From Microvenator marinus (GTDB lineage: Bacteria > Myxococcota_A > Bradymonadia > Bradymonadales > Bradymonadaceae): a stretch of DNA of 64,000 nt. A program made the position numbers and the translations under genes. Position 1 is the first letter of the stretch; the number at the start of each line of letters is the position of its first letter. The notes beneath the pieces were generated by a model. That model was not told the origin of the DNA. It was given only the letters and a program-made list of their open reading frames with translations, and did no database searches. Of this stretch, positions 8,949-20,021 are shown in pieces. The stretch covers positions 1,712,001 to 1,776,000 of the forward strand of contig NZ_CP042467.1 in NCBI RefSeq assembly GCF_007993755.1. The letters are read 5' to 3'.

Positions 8949-10112
8949 GTGGAACCTTCACTCCCCTATTTCAATCCCTTTTCCCAAGACCCCAAAGATA
9001 TCCAGAAAGCCATCGGCCAACTTCTGGTTGTAGGGTTCCAAGGGAGTGACGAACACCCGCCAGAGGCCATTCAGGACGCCTTGGCCGAGGGCAAAATTGG
9101 CGGCGTTATCCTCTTTCGCCGAAACGTTGCCACCTTGGAGCAGGTCTTGCGCCTTAATGGTGCTATCCACGATGCCGCGAGAGACGCGATTGCGCCTCCC
9201 TTTGTCTCGCTGGACCAAGAAGGTGGGCGAGTTGTGCGATTGCGCGATCCGTTGACTCCGATTCCACCGATGCGCGCCGTAGGGCAAACCCAGAACACAT
9301 CGCTTTGCGCTCAAGTCTCTGAAGTAATCGCCACGGAAGTCGCGGCCTGTGGCTTCAACCTCAACTTCGCGCCTGTCATCGACGTAGATACCAATCCAGA
9401 CAATCCGATCATCGGCGACCGAGCCTTTTCCAACGTGCCACACGAAGTCTCTCGAATGGCGGGTGCCTTCCTTGTAGGTCATTGGACTGCCGGCGTGATT
9501 CCTTGCGGCAAACACTTTCCTGGGCATGGGGATACGGACACCGATAGCCATCTCGAACTCCCCGTCTTGAACCACGCCCCAGAGCGCCTTGAAGACGTGG
9601 AACTCGAACCGTTTCGAAAGATGATTGAAGCCGATATCTCAATGCTGATGACGGCACATATTATGGTCCCTGCGCTAGACACCGTTCACCCCGCAACGCT
9701 CAGCCACGCCGTAATGACTCGATTGCTTCGCCAAGAACTCGGCTACAAAGGCGTGGTCATCACTGATGACCTTGAGATGAAGGCTGTCTCCGAGACTTAC
9801 TCAGTGGAAGAAATGGTGGAGCTTGGGCTCCGTGCTGGCATCGACATCTTTCTAATCTGCCACACTCAGGAAAAGTGGGAGAAGGCCTGGGCCCACCTAC
9901 TCAAACTCTCAGAAAACGAGCGCGACCGGACGCGGATTTTTGAGTCCGCGAACCGGGTGATGCGCCTAAAAAATGAAATGCTGAGTTCGTGGGCTAGGCC
10001 GTGGCGGCCAAACGCGGCGATGCTCGATGAGATTGGCTCTCAGAAGCACCTAGAGATCATGCGCCACGTGCCAAGCTTGCACGTTGGCAAGGATCCAACC
10101 GAGGCGAACTAG
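8949..10112 (+). CDS. nagZ: beta-N-acetylhexosaminidase (glycoside hydrolase family 3)
   Basis: NagZ removes N-acetylglucosamine from muropeptides during peptidoglycan recycling. The 387-residue protein shows the family signature [14 protein letters not shown] (about residues 188-200) with its catalytic His, and the nucleophile segment [11 protein letters not shown] near residue 270. The opening QLLVVGFQG and [17 protein letters not shown] are also typical. There is no clear signal peptide, consistent with a cytoplasmic enzyme. I used the GTG at 8949, preceded by GGAG with a 6-nt gap. The gene follows the two permease genes closely. Its last 4 nt overlap the end of the convergent giant lipoprotein gene. 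Confidence 0.93.
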   Translation: MEPSLPYFNPFSQDPKDIQKAIGQLLVVGFQGSDEHPPEAIQDALAEGKIGGVILFRRNVATLEQVLRLNGAIHDAARDAIAPPFVSLDQEGGRVVRLRDPLTPIPPMRAVGQTQNTSLCAQVSEVIATEVAACGFNLNFAPVIDVDTNPDNPIIGDRAFSNVPHEVSRMAGAFLVGHWTAGVIPCGKHFPGHGDTDTDSHLELPVLNHAPERLEDVELEPFRKMIEADISMLMTAHIMVPALDTVHPATLSHAVMTRLLRQELGYKGVVITDDLEMKAVSETYSVEEMVELGLRAGIDIFLICHTQEKWEKAWAHLLKLSENERDRTRIFESANRVMRLKNEMLSSWARPWRPNAAMLDEIGSQKHLEIMRHVPSLHVGKDPTEAN

Positions 10113-13100
10113 AGGATTACTTCCGGACACCCTTCATCGATCAGTCCGTCGCAATCATCGTCCTCGCGGTTACAAACCTCGGGCTGACGACCATCCGGAC
10201 ACTCAATACACTCCTCGTCAATCTCGCCGTCGCAATCGTTGTCGAGTTCGTCGCAGATCTCGTTCTCCTCAAAGCAGAAGCCAGGTCCGCAACCGTCGTC
10301 CACAACACCGTCACAATCGTTGTCAACGCCGTCGCAAATCTCAGGTGAAGGCCCATCTGGACAAGCGATACAGTCTTCGTCCACATCGCCGTCACAATCG
10401 TTGTCAACGCCATCGCAGATCTCGGGGCCTGGAACGCAAACCGCGCATCCTTCGTCCACCACGTTGTTGCAGTTGTTGTCTACACCGTCGCAAACTTCAG
10501 GCTCTGGAATACAAGCCGTCCCCGGACAACCTTCATCAACCTGATTGTCACAATCGTTGTCAACGCCGTCACACACCTCAGGCTCTGGAATACAGCTTGG
10601 AGTAGAGCAACCCTCGTCGACCTGATTGTCACAGTCGTTGTCGATACCGTCGCAGATCTCAACGGAAGGAACGCACGTGGTCGTCGGGCAACCCTCGTCG
10701 ACCTGATTGTCACAGTCGTTGTCGATGCCGTCGCAGATCTCGGCCGAAGGCACACAAATCGGTGTGAAGCACCCTTCGTCTACGTCGTTGTCGCAGTCGT
10801 TATCCTGGCCGTCGCACACCTCTGGCGTTGGGACGCAACCACCACAACCCTCATCGATGAATCCATCGCAATCGTTATCGGTGTTATCACCACAAACCTC
10901 CGGTTCGCAGCCTTCACATCCCTCGTCCACCACGCCATCGCAGTTGTTATCCACGAAGTCACAGACTTCCGTGCTCGGAGTACATGTGGTCTTGCATGCG
11001 ATTTCGACTTCGATGCCCACAGTGTCTCCGACATTGGCATTGGCCGCGGCTGTGGTCAGATCGGTGCAGGACTGACCTTCCAAAGAGACCACGTTATTAT
11101 TGCCCAGGGTCCATCCGTTCGGTGCACCCTCTGGCACTACAGTCGTCATCGCGCCATTGAGCATCGAAACCCTCAGGCGGCTCAAGTCATCCTCCGGCTC
11201 CGGCACAAGTTGCACATCACAGCTCACAGTCAGGCTTGCAATCGTGCTGACCGCGTTGACCAATGAAGACTGATCGGTAGACGAAACCTCGTACCAATTG
11301 CTGGTTCCTCCGGCTGTCGCGAAGGTTTGCATGTTATTCTGTTCGGTGTTCGTCAGGTTGTCGAATCCTACGAAATACACAGGAACACCGTTGCCCATGT
11401 TGTATGCCGCTGTGGCTGCATTGGTGGTGTTGCCACAGCTCGAGGTTGGTGTCCCATCTGTAATCACGATCAAGGCTTTAGGACGATCGGGTGTTGGGTC
11501 GCCAGGAATGATATGCCAATTGTTTTGTAGTGAATCCTCAATCGCAGGAGCTGTAGGTGTTCCACCGTTCGCATTCCGCGTCGCGTAGCTACTCTTGAAA
11601 CTTGCAGCTGTGCGCGTGAGTTGGAGGTCCAGAAGCTCTGTGATGTTGTCACAACTTCCTTGGAATGCCGCGATTCCAACATTGAAGTCCTGCAGAAGGT
11701 TGGTGTTATCTGCAAGATTATCCAAAGCTTGCTTCATGGTCTTGAGACGATAGGAACCGCCTTCAGTCGGCGAGCAAGGCGCGTCAAAGTTACCATTTCG
11801 AATTGGACACATAGACCCTGAATAATCGAGCAGGAAGTAGAGCGAAGGCTTGATTCGCGTTGCCTGAACATCGCTCGTGCTACAAATCGGCGTCGCGCCC
11901 GGCAATGGCTCACACGCGTCTCCTACGTTGTTTCCGTCGATATCTTCCTGGAATGGGTTGGCCTTAATTGGGCAGTTATCACAGACGTTTCCGAGCCCAT
12001 CGCCGTCTGCATCCTCCTGTGCAGGATTTGGATTGCTCGGACAATTGTCCGAGATATCTGGAACTCCATCTCCATCGGAATCGCGATTCGCGTTGTATGG
12101 TGGTGTGCTGCACGCACTCGCGTCCTGGTTCGCGTTCGCGACATCCACGCAGTTATCACACGCATCGCCCACGCCATCACCATCGGCATCTGCCTGATTC
12201 GTATTCGCTACACCAGGGCAGTTATCTGCGTAATCGGCAACCGTGTCGTTATCGCTGTCCACGGTCAGGAATTCGCACGCATCGCCCACATTGTTGTTGT
12301 TGGCATCGAGCTGCGACGCATTGGCAACCGTTGGACAGTTATCACATGCATCACCCACACTATCGCCATCGGTATCGAGCTGATTTGTGTTGGCCACCAA
12401 CGGGCAATTGTCGGCCCCGTTTCGCACGCCATCATTATCCGAGTCACCATTTGGATCCGCAGTTCCTTCACACACATCTCCGGTTCCGTCGTTATCCGCG
12501 TCTGCCTGCGCAGCATTCGCCACGTTTTCACAATTATCGCAGGCATCGCCGATGCCATCGCCGTCGATATCGCTCTGGTCGGCATTCGACACTACCGGAC
12601 AGTTGTCGGTAGCGTTGGTCACACCATCGCCGTCCTGATCGCCATTCGGGTCAGAGAGGCCTTCGCACACATCGCCGGTACCGTCATTGTCCTGATCCAG
12701 CTGGTTGTTGTTTGCGATGGTTGGACAGTTGTCGCACGCATCACCGAGCCCGTCTCCGTCGCCATCCGCCTGATCCGGATTAGCGTCAAACGGGCAATTA
12801 TCGGTCGCATTCAACACGCCGTCTGTATCCTCGTCGCCCGTCGGATCAAGCAAACCGTCACACGCATCGCCCACGCCGTTATTGTCCGCGTCTTCTTGTG
12901 CGAGGTTCGCAACGAATGGGCAGTTATCACAATCATCGCCCACACCATCGAGGTCTTGATCTTCCTGCCCGACATTAACGACCATCGGACAATTATCCTC
13001 GATGTCTCGAATCCCGTCTCCATCCGTGTCTCGAGTCAACGAATCGTCTGCGCACGCATCTCCAACACCATCGGCGTCCGCGTCGGCTTGGTCGAAGTTC

Positions 13101-13840
13101 GCAATTTCTACACAATTATCGCACTCATTTCCGATCGTATCGCCGTCGTTATCCTCCTGGCCCGGATTTGCGACCAACCAACAGTTGTCCTCTCCGTCGA
13201 GTACACCATCACCATCAGTGTCTCGCGTAGGATCTGTCGGCCTCTCGCATGCATCGCCTCGCCCGTCACCGTTGGTATCTTCTTGATCTGCATTTGCATC
13301 ATCGACGCAGTTATCACAGGCGTCTCCGACTTCATCGCCATCACTATCTTCCTGGTCGGGGTTAGCGACGTCGATACAGTTATCAAACACATCGCGGACG
13401 CCGTCACCATCGGTATCCACCCATGCATCACAGGCATCCCCCACGCCATCACCGTTGGTGTCGTCCTGCTCAAGGTTTGCAACGCTTACACAATTATCGC
13501 ATACGTCACCCACGCTATCGCGGTCGGCATCCGACTGGCCGGGATTCGCCACACACGGACAATTATCACGTCGATTGAGGATCCCATCACCATCCTCATC
13601 CCCGTTCGGATCCGATGAATCACACGTGGGCACTGGATCTCCGCCATCTCCCTGATCTTCATCACCCGCGTCGGACGACCCGTTGTTCATGTCGTCGCCC
13701 ATATCAGGCACCGTCATATCGTCCGTGCCATTATTATTGCCGGGAGTTACACCGCTACCCGATGTATCGTCACCACAACTGGCCAAAAACCCGCCCACAA
13801 CAAGGGCGCTAACCCACAGAAGCCGATGCCAATGCGTCAT
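10109..13840 (-). CDS. giant surface lipoprotein: thrombospondin type 3 repeats, VWA domain, MopE-type repeats
   Basis: The 1243-residue protein begins with a lipoprotein signal ([14 protein letters not shown]), then an Asn/Asp-rich linker. Residues about 70-640 carry thrombospondin type 3-like Ca-binding repeats built from DxDGDGxxDxxDNC units; I count 18 DNC motifs. A von Willebrand factor A domain follows (about 660-875) with an intact MIDAS start, [10 protein letters not shown], and [12 protein letters not shown]. From about residue 950 to the end there are 11 copies of an EICDGxDNDCDGxVDEGC-type repeat, as in MopE-like metal-binding and myxobacterial proteins. Calcium-stabilised adhesion or cell-surface contact is the likely role, by family analogy. 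I took the ATG at 13840 because it gives the cleanest signal peptide; an in-frame GTG lies 12 nt upstream. The divergent neighbour is another giant lipoprotein. Confidence 0.85.
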   Translation of the reverse strand: MTHWHRLLWVSALVVGGFLASCGDDTSGSGVTPGNNNGTDDMTVPDMGDDMNNGSSDAGDEDQGDGGDPVPTCDSSDPNGDEDGDGILNRRDNCPCVANPGQSDADRDSVGDVCDNCVSVANLEQDDTNGDGVGDACDAWVDTDGDGVRDVFDNCIDVANPDQEDSDGDEVGDACDNCVDDANADQEDTNGDGRGDACERPTDPTRDTDGDGVLDGEDNCWLVANPGQEDNDGDTIGNECDNCVEIANFDQADADADGVGDACADDSLTRDTDGDGIRDIEDNCPMVVNVGQEDQDLDGVGDDCDNCPFVANLAQEDADNNGVGDACDGLLDPTGDEDTDGVLNATDNCPFDANPDQADGDGDGLGDACDNCPTIANNNQLDQDNDGTGDVCEGLSDPNGDQDGDGVTNATDNCPVVSNADQSDIDGDGIGDACDNCENVANAAQADADNDGTGDVCEGTADPNGDSDNDGVRNGADNCPLVANTNQLDTDGDSVGDACDNCPTVANASQLDANNNNVGDACEFLTVDSDNDTVADYADNCPGVANTNQADADGDGVGDACDNCVDVANANQDASACSTPPYNANRDSDGDGVPDISDNCPSNPNPAQEDADGDGLGNVCDNCPIKANPFQEDIDGNNVGDACEPLPGATPICSTSDVQATRIKPSLYFLLDYSGSMCPIRNGNFDAPCSPTEGGSYRLKTMKQALDNLADNTNLLQDFNVGIAAFQGSCDNITELLDLQLTRTAASFKSSYATRNANGGTPTAPAIEDSLQNNWHIIPGDPTPDRPKALIVITDGTPTSSCGNTTNAATAAYNMGNGVPVYFVGFDNLTNTEQNNMQTFATAGGTSNWYEVSSTDQSSLVNAVSTIASLTVSCDVQLVPEPEDDLSRLRVSMLNGAMTTVVPEGAPNGWTLGNNNVVSLEGQSCTDLTTAAANANVGDTVGIEVEIACKTTCTPSTEVCDFVDNNCDGVVDEGCEGCEPEVCGDNTDNDCDGFIDEGCGGCVPTPEVCDGQDNDCDNDVDEGCFTPICVPSAEICDGIDNDCDNQVDEGCPTTTCVPSVEICDGIDNDCDNQVDEGCSTPSCIPEPEVCDGVDNDCDNQVDEGCPGTACIPEPEVCDGVDNNCNNVVDEGCAVCVPGPEICDGVDNDCDGDVDEDCIACPDGPSPEICDGVDNDCDGVVDDGCGPGFCFEENEICDELDNDCDGEIDEECIECPDGRQPEVCNREDDDCDGLIDEGCPEVIL

Positions 13841-14076
13841 CTTTATTCTCACTTTTGTTCAAAAAGGACTCGTCTACTTAGAAGTATCCAAAATTTTGCA
13901 TATCTACACAACGACAAAGTATTGACGGCGCGCGGCACGCAACACCACTCACCTTTCGGTCTAAAACTTCGACTTTCTGGCAGGTACAAGGCTGGTTGAT
14001 TCTGATCGAAGGATCGCCTACCGTTGCACGTTCGAACATGCGCGCGCATGAACAGATTAATAAGGAACGGAATCTC

Positions 14077-17000
14077 ATGACATTATCCAAGTTCATTCGT
14101 CTTATCGGAACGTTATCGCTCGTCGCCCTACTCGGCGCTTGCGGCGACTCTGACCCTGACACTACGTGCTCATCCGCCTCTGATTGTCCTGAAGGCTTCG
14201 ACTGCACCGCAGGTGCATGTGTAGCCCCTGACAACTCCTGCGAGGCTTCAAGCGACTGCACCTTTGGTAATTATTGCGTTGCGGGAGAGTGCGTGGATGC
14301 GACATGCGCCGGCGACGATGAATGTACCGACGCTGTATGTGTCAACAATCGTTGTCGCGAAGGCTGTAGCTCGGCTGACGACTGTGGAGAAGGCGAGTCC
14401 TGCAACATGTTGACCCGACTTTGCGAGGCGTCAGGATGCACCACTGGATCATGCCCGCAGTTCCAAACATGTAACACCGAAGCATCACCTTCCGCGTGTG
14501 AATACACCGGCGATTGCAACAACGATTCGGTCTGTATCGCCTACGCGCAACAACTCAACGATGGCAACGAGTACATCTGCTCTGCAGCGCAACAACGCTG
14601 TATTGTTAAGCCAGAGTGCGGCGACGACTCAGATTGCGCTATCGGTGATATCTGCGAACCCAGAGCATCTGATGGACGACGTGTGTGTCGCCGTGGCTGC
14701 CGAGACAATGACGAATGCGGCCTTTCCCAGATCTGCTCGGCTGAACAGGGTTACCGTTGTGTCGCCGGTTGTGAGACTAGTGCGGATTGCACAGGTGAAG
14801 GACAGGCATGCTTCAACCTTGAATGTGTAGACACTTGCAACACTCGCAGCGACTGCGCGGGCATCAATGTCGGCTATATCTGCACCGGAAGCCCTCGTGT
14901 ATGCCAGGCTTGCACCGACAGTTCACAATGCCCGGCATCTCAATTCTGCGATTTCACTCAGGGCAACTCCGATGATGAAGCTCAAAATCCTTCTCGCGGT
15001 CTCTGTGTAAATCTGCCACCTACTTGCCCGCCTGATGTCTACGGAAACAACGACGATATCGATAACGCGTTTGAAGTCACCACGCTTCCGTTTGAGCCAG
15101 CAGACGACGATGAGCCTAATTTCTGCAAAGAGAAGACAAACGGTGACTGGTACGAGTTCGAGGCCCAAGCAGGCGACGTCATCGAGGTTGAACTAAACTA
15201 CGCTACGGCTGGTAATCTCGACGTGGCACTTCGTACGGTGGATGGTGTGGAAATCGCCTCGTCCGCACGGCCTCCTTCTGAAGATAATGGCACCGAGCTC
15301 ATCCGCTATGGTACCGCCGTCGCCGGAACATTCACCGTTCAGGTTCGTGGCTCCATCATCAACGACAGCGCCCCCTACCAGATTCGAATCTCTTCTACAC
15401 CGGCTCCTGCATGTGTCGCCGACACCTTCGAGCCAAACAACTCAATTGCAGAAGCGGCAGAATTGGCGGCCGAAACTGACGTCACCGCCCAGGTTTGTGG
15501 CGAGGATCCTGACTTCTACACGCTGGACGTCATCGACAACCAAATCGTAACCATCCGTGCAGCAGCACCAGCTCGCCTCGGTGACATCGACCTCGTCTTG
15601 CGTGACGCCGCTGGCGATATCGTGGCTCAAGCGTTGACCGGCCAAGATGTAGAGCAAATTCAATACGTCAATGACGTAGCTCAGGTTCTCACGCTCGAAG
15701 TCCGCGTCAGCACCAATGCCGGATACGTTGATTATGAGCTCGAGTGGTTCCAACGCGACAACCAATGCTCGGACGATTTTGAGACCAACGACACGTGCGG
15801 CACCGCGAACGTACTTACTGCAGGCACCTACACAGACCTCGCCGTTTGTGCCGACTCTGATTACTATGCGGTAGACCTTCTTCCCCTCCAAACTGTGACA
15901 TTCCGAGCCATCTACGACCCAGCCGTCGCAGCGGGCGACTTGGATATCACCCTCTTCGGACCAAACGACTGCTCCACATTCATCACCACAGAGACGCGTG
16001 AAACCATCCCCAACTCGACTCAAGTTGCAGAGACCATCACGTACACCGCCAACGTGGGAGGGCGTTTCAACATCCTCGCGAACCTCTTCGCCGGAATCAA
16101 CGTGCCCTACGCGCTTGAAGTCGACATCCAAGATGGTCCGCCTTGTGTGGATGATTCACGAGAGCCAAACAACTCAGGAACCGAAGCTACGGTGATCCCA
16201 ATCGCAGACGCGCGACTCGGAACCGACAATGTCATCACCGGGCTTCGCGTCTGTGACACCGATTCCGATTGGTTCGCAATCGACCTCGAAGAAGGAGACG
16301 AGATCCGTTGGGACATCACCTTCGACAACGCGCAGGGTAACCTTGATGCATTCATCATCGCCCCAGACCAAACCACCGTTTTGGCAGCCGGCGACTCAGA
16401 CGCGGACACCGAGTCCGTGACCTACAGTGTGGCCACCGGAGAAGCAGGAACTTACTACCTTCGAGTGGAAGGCAAAGACCCTGCACGCAACACCTACTGG
16501 CTCCTAACCTACGTCAACGGAACTGGCCCAGCTGACCCAGCATGTCCAGACCCTTTCGAGAACAACGATTCGGCTGGAGATTCTAGCCCCATCGGCACGG
16601 GCTCTTACGGTCTCCTCGTCTGTACCGGTGATGATGACTGGTTCGAGTATGATATCCTTGCGGGTGAGACCATTCAGATCGATCTCACGTTCCCTCATAA
16701 TCAGGGCAACATCGACCTCTTCCTATACGGAAACAGGTCCACCACCTCCACGGTGGCCGAGTCTCGTTCGTTCTCGGACAACGAGTCCGTGACCTACACG
16801 TCACCTAGAGATCAAACGCTCAAATGGCGTGTAACGACGTCCACAAACAACGTCCAAGCCCCTTACACCATGGACGTCACCACCACGCCGGCACCTGGGT
16901 GCGTGGACGACGCGTTCGCTCCAAACGGTGATTCAAGCAGTGCCCCAACCATTGATGTACCAGGCCTCTACCGCGCCCTCTCGTTCTGCGAAGGCACGGA

Positions 17001-18747
17001 AGACTGGTTCCAAGTTCAACTCGAAACCGAGCCGTTTGAGGCATTCCTGAACTTCACACATAACGTGGGTAACCTGGACATCACGGTTTACGACTCAACC
17101 ATGACCGAGGTCGGAACTTCGACCACCACATCGGACGATGAGTCTGTTCAGTTCACGCCAGCAGCAGCCGGTGCCTACTTCATCCGCGTGTTCTCGCCAG
17201 AGCGAGCAAGGGTCTCTTACGATCTGATGCTCTACGCCAACGGCGTGGGACCTGCAGATAGAGTGTGCCCCGACGAGTTCGAAAACAACGACACGTTTGT
17301 AACGGCAAAGGCACTACCGCTCGGCCTCACGGAAAACCTGCAGCTTTGCAACGGCAACCCAACAGACCCGGACTACTACAGCGTGTTCGTACCCTCAGGT
17401 GCAACTCTAGATGTAGAGGTACTTTTCGCCCACACAAACGGTGATATCAACGCGCGTCTTTACCGACAGAATAGCTCGAGCACGGTCGTCAACTCGTCAA
17501 CGTCTCAAACAGACAACGAGGAACTGACCGCCACAAATTCTGGAACCGGTGAGAACTACATCATCAACATCTACGGAAACGGAACGTTCAGGAGTGACTA
17601 CGACCTCGAAGTCTCGCTTTCGTTTACCGGAGCATGTCCAGATGACACCGTGGGAGCTCCAGCACTCGCTGACGCCACCACAGCAGTAGGTGTAGAAGCG
17701 CTCGACGCTCTCTACCTCTGCGAAGGCACCGAGGACTGGTTCCAACTTCCAGCATCAACCACAGAACTCGTCATCAACCTAGAGGTCAACAACCTCCTCG
17801 GTAACGTAGACATGGAAGTGGTCGACTCCTCGGGAACCGTTGTGCAAACAAGCGCCGGAGATACAAACCTCGAGGAACTCAGTGTCACAGGACTTAGCTC
17901 GGCTGAGACCTATTACTTGCGTGTCTTTCCGAGAAATGGTGCGTTCTTCCGCAACGAGTACGACCTCTGGATCTCGGCAAACTCAGTTGAGCCAGCGATT
18001 CCGTATTGCCCAGACCCGTTCGAGCGAAATGACTCAATCTCGGGCGCAGCCACGCTCTCAAACGCGGTAGTGAACCTAATCGACACTAATGCATGCGGTC
18101 CAGATATCGACTGGTATGCATACAATGTCACTAACGCGAACACCGACTACCGTTTGCGTGCATTCTTCGACCACGTCGATACCGAAGCTGACCTGGCCAT
18201 CGAAGTTCGCAACGCGGCTGGTACGGTCCTTATGAACGCGTCCGCCAACTCCTCAACAAATGACGAAGCGCTGACCTTCAGACCAACCGCAACAGGCACC
18301 CACTTCATTGGTGTTAGCAATGACGCCGGAAGCACTACGGAGGTTCCTTATTATCTCCACGTGAGCCGAGACAGCACTTGGTCTGCCGCATTCAGTTGCC
18401 CAGACGATCAGTACGAACCAAACAACACACCTGCTCAGAGAGCAACTCTCACGCAAGGTGGAGTCTACGCGATGGCTTCATGCCCAGGCGCAAACAATAC
18501 TCAAGATGACTACTTCCTCTTCCGAGCACCAGAAGCCGGGACGTGGAATTTGACCATCATGTATGAGGCGACGGATATGACGCCCATCGTTCAAACCATC
18601 GCGAACGGGACCTTCAGTGATATAGCCTTTGTAGATAATCGCCACGAAGCTTCGTTTGTCATGAATGCTAACGACACCGTCCAAATCTACTTGGGCAATG
18701 GTGGTACTGAGTACGGTCCGTACATCTTGAAGCTTGAGAAAGAATAG
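14077..18747 (+). CDS. giant lipoprotein: Cys-rich N-terminus and about ten PPC-like modules
   Basis: The 1556-residue protein has a lipoprotein signal (LIGTLSLVALLGACGDS). Residues about 20-320 contain many short Cys motifs of the type SASDCPEGFDCTAGAC, like those in myxobacterial Cys-rich lipoproteins. From about residue 330 the chain is a tandem array of modules resembling the bacterial pre-peptidase C-terminal (PPC) domain. Each opens with Cys-x-Asp...Glu-Pro-Asn-Asn, continues with a DWY/DWF strand and a GNLD or GDID strand, and ends with a Tyr-rich strand; I count ten openings. PPC modules usually follow secreted peptidases, but no peptidase domain is present. I chose the ATG at 14077 for the signal peptide; the open frame upstream has no signal. 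A terminator hairpin follows the gene. Confidence 0.82.
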   Translation: MTLSKFIRLIGTLSLVALLGACGDSDPDTTCSSASDCPEGFDCTAGACVAPDNSCEASSDCTFGNYCVAGECVDATCAGDDECTDAVCVNNRCREGCSSADDCGEGESCNMLTRLCEASGCTTGSCPQFQTCNTEASPSACEYTGDCNNDSVCIAYAQQLNDGNEYICSAAQQRCIVKPECGDDSDCAIGDICEPRASDGRRVCRRGCRDNDECGLSQICSAEQGYRCVAGCETSADCTGEGQACFNLECVDTCNTRSDCAGINVGYICTGSPRVCQACTDSSQCPASQFCDFTQGNSDDEAQNPSRGLCVNLPPTCPPDVYGNNDDIDNAFEVTTLPFEPADDDEPNFCKEKTNGDWYEFEAQAGDVIEVELNYATAGNLDVALRTVDGVEIASSARPPSEDNGTELIRYGTAVAGTFTVQVRGSIINDSAPYQIRISSTPAPACVADTFEPNNSIAEAAELAAETDVTAQVCGEDPDFYTLDVIDNQIVTIRAAAPARLGDIDLVLRDAAGDIVAQALTGQDVEQIQYVNDVAQVLTLEVRVSTNAGYVDYELEWFQRDNQCSDDFETNDTCGTANVLTAGTYTDLAVCADSDYYAVDLLPLQTVTFRAIYDPAVAAGDLDITLFGPNDCSTFITTETRETIPNSTQVAETITYTANVGGRFNILANLFAGINVPYALEVDIQDGPPCVDDSREPNNSGTEATVIPIADARLGTDNVITGLRVCDTDSDWFAIDLEEGDEIRWDITFDNAQGNLDAFIIAPDQTTVLAAGDSDADTESVTYSVATGEAGTYYLRVEGKDPARNTYWLLTYVNGTGPADPACPDPFENNDSAGDSSPIGTGSYGLLVCTGDDDWFEYDILAGETIQIDLTFPHNQGNIDLFLYGNRSTTSTVAESRSFSDNESVTYTSPRDQTLKWRVTTSTNNVQAPYTMDVTTTPAPGCVDDAFAPNGDSSSAPTIDVPGLYRALSFCEGTEDWFQVQLETEPFEAFLNFTHNVGNLDITVYDSTMTEVGTSTTTSDDESVQFTPAAAGAYFIRVFSPERARVSYDLMLYANGVGPADRVCPDEFENNDTFVTAKALPLGLTENLQLCNGNPTDPDYYSVFVPSGATLDVEVLFAHTNGDINARLYRQNSSSTVVNSSTSQTDNEELTATNSGTGENYIINIYGNGTFRSDYDLEVSLSFTGACPDDTVGAPALADATTAVGVEALDALYLCEGTEDWFQLPASTTELVINLEVNNLLGNVDMEVVDSSGTVVQTSAGDTNLEELSVTGLSSAETYYLRVFPRNGAFFRNEYDLWISANSVEPAIPYCPDPFERNDSISGAATLSNAVVNLIDTNACGPDIDWYAYNVTNANTDYRLRAFFDHVDTEADLAIEVRNAAGTVLMNASANSSTNDEALTFRPTATGTHFIGVSNDAGSTTEVPYYLHVSRDSTWSAAFSCPDDQYEPNNTPAQRATLTQGGVYAMASCPGANNTQDDYFLFRAPEAGTWNLTIMYEATDMTPIVQTIANGTFSDIAFVDNRHEASFVMNANDTVQIYLGNGGTEYGPYILKLEKE

Positions 18748-18803
18748 CCCCCGGTAGAGCAGGGCGATGTCCTCCTCGAATGGCATCCCGGCAAGAAACC
18801 AAC

Positions 18804-18837
18804 AAAGGCGAGAACGTTGTTCTCGCCTTTCTTTTTT
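18804..18837. terminator. intrinsic terminator between convergent genes
   Basis: A perfect 12-bp inverted repeat (AAAGGCGAGAAC, loop GTT, GTTCTCGCCTTT) is followed on the plus strand by CTTTTTTG. It lies 57 nt after the PPC lipoprotein stop and 86 nt beyond the convergent ATPase stop. The T-run is on the plus strand; the minus-strand side has only a broken T-rich tail, so it serves mainly the lipoprotein gene. Confidence 0.9.
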
Positions 18838-18922
18838 GTCCCGCCGCCTACCCCAATCAACCAGAGCATCGTCGAGGAGCAAGGCAAAAAGATCGTGGTG
18901 AGGCGGCGTCAACTGCTCAGAA

Positions 18923-19972
18923 TTACTGTGGACGGGTACTAGAAATAGCAACCCCAGAACTATTGAAGAAATGAAGGTGTCGCGGGTCACAGCCCAGGCG
19001 AATCTCCCCGGGAAACTTCATCCTGGCTACAGACTCGAACTCCAACGCGGCCACTGCCGGCTGCCCACCCACCCCACCGTGAAGATGCGCTTCCCAGCCC
19101 ATCGACTCCACAACCTCGACCTGCATCGGGAAAGATGTCTGATGCCCGTCCCAATGTTCGAGGTGTTGAGGTCTGATGCCAACAACGTCGGTACCATCTG
19201 GAATCTCCGGCACCTCAAAGCCCTCAGGAAGGCCGTTCTTAAGCTTCAGGAAGTTCATTCCGGGACTTCCTATGAAACCCGCTACGAATAAGTTAGAGGG
19301 CCTCTCAAAGAGCTCTAGAGGGCTTCCTACCTGCTGAACCACACCACCGTTCATGACCACGATACGGTCGGCGAGTGTCATCGCCTCGACCTGGTCGTGG
19401 GTCACATAGATCATCGTGGACTTTAGCCGCTTGTGCAGCTTTTTGAGTTCTACCCTCATCTGGGTCCTTAAAGCTGCATCAAGGTTCGAGAGCGGCTCAT
19501 CAAAAAGGAATACATCCGGCTGCCGGACGATTGCACGCCCAATGGCGACCCGCTGACGTTGGCCGCCGGAGAGCTGTTTCGGCAGACGATCCAAGAGCGC
19601 CGAAATATCCAGCATCTTGGCCACCTCTTCCACAGCACTTGCGATTTTCTTCGGGTCTTCCTTTCTAATAGAAAGTCCAAAGCCCAGATTCTCGCGAACA
19701 CTCATATGCGGATAGAGCGCATAGGACTGAAATACCATGGCGACACCACGGTCCCGAGGAGCCACGTCATTGACGACTTTGCTTCCAATCCGGATCTCGC
19801 CACCCGTGATATCTTCAAGACCCGCAACAAGCCTCAATAGTGTTGACTTGCCACAACCAGAAGGCCCAACGAGGACGATGAACTCGCCTGCGGAAGCCTC
19901 TAGATCCACGCCTTTGAGAATCTCGGTCTCCCCATAACTCTTCTGGACATTGGAAAAGATGACTTCGGCCAC
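18923..19972 (-). CDS. ABC transporter ATP-binding protein of the MalK/UgpC (sugar importer) type
   Basis: This 349-residue ATPase has Walker A (GPSGCGKST), Q-loop ([13 protein letters not shown]), signature ([14 protein letters not shown]), Walker B ([13 protein letters not shown]) and the His switch ([14 protein letters not shown]). The C-terminal about 110 residues form a shortened TOBE-like regulatory domain ([12 protein letters not shown]), which places it with carbohydrate importers such as MalK, UgpC and MsmK. No permease or binding protein is nearby, so it may be a shared ATPase serving several importers. I prefer the GTG at 19972, with GAGG at a 6-nt spacing, over one 12 nt upstream. 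It is convergent with the PPC lipoprotein and downstream of another lipoprotein in the same direction. Confidence 0.88.
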   Translation of the reverse strand: MAEVIFSNVQKSYGETEILKGVDLEASAGEFIVLVGPSGCGKSTLLRLVAGLEDITGGEIRIGSKVVNDVAPRDRGVAMVFQSYALYPHMSVRENLGFGLSIRKEDPKKIASAVEEVAKMLDISALLDRLPKQLSGGQRQRVAIGRAIVRQPDVFLFDEPLSNLDAALRTQMRVELKKLHKRLKSTMIYVTHDQVEAMTLADRIVVMNGGVVQQVGSPLELFERPSNLFVAGFIGSPGMNFLKLKNGLPEGFEVPEIPDGTDVVGIRPQHLEHWDGHQTSFPMQVEVVESMGWEAHLHGGVGGQPAVAALEFESVARMKFPGEIRLGCDPRHLHFFNSSGVAISSTRPQ

Positions 19973-20021
19973 GCCTCGCCTCACTACTCAGGATTGAGGC
20001 GCAAGCGTAACCGTAACGGGC

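Noticed and set aside
12896-13618. 240-residue open frame on the plus strand inside the TSP3 gene
   Set aside because: It is antisense to the repeat frame and arises from the Asp/Gly/Asn codon pattern; no ribosome site and no known fold.
10109-13840. Regular GC-rich repeats at roughly 36-39 nt and finer spacing, CRISPR-like
   Set aside because: They are the coding repeats of TSP3 and MopE units in a continuous frame with a lipoprotein start; spacers are not unique.
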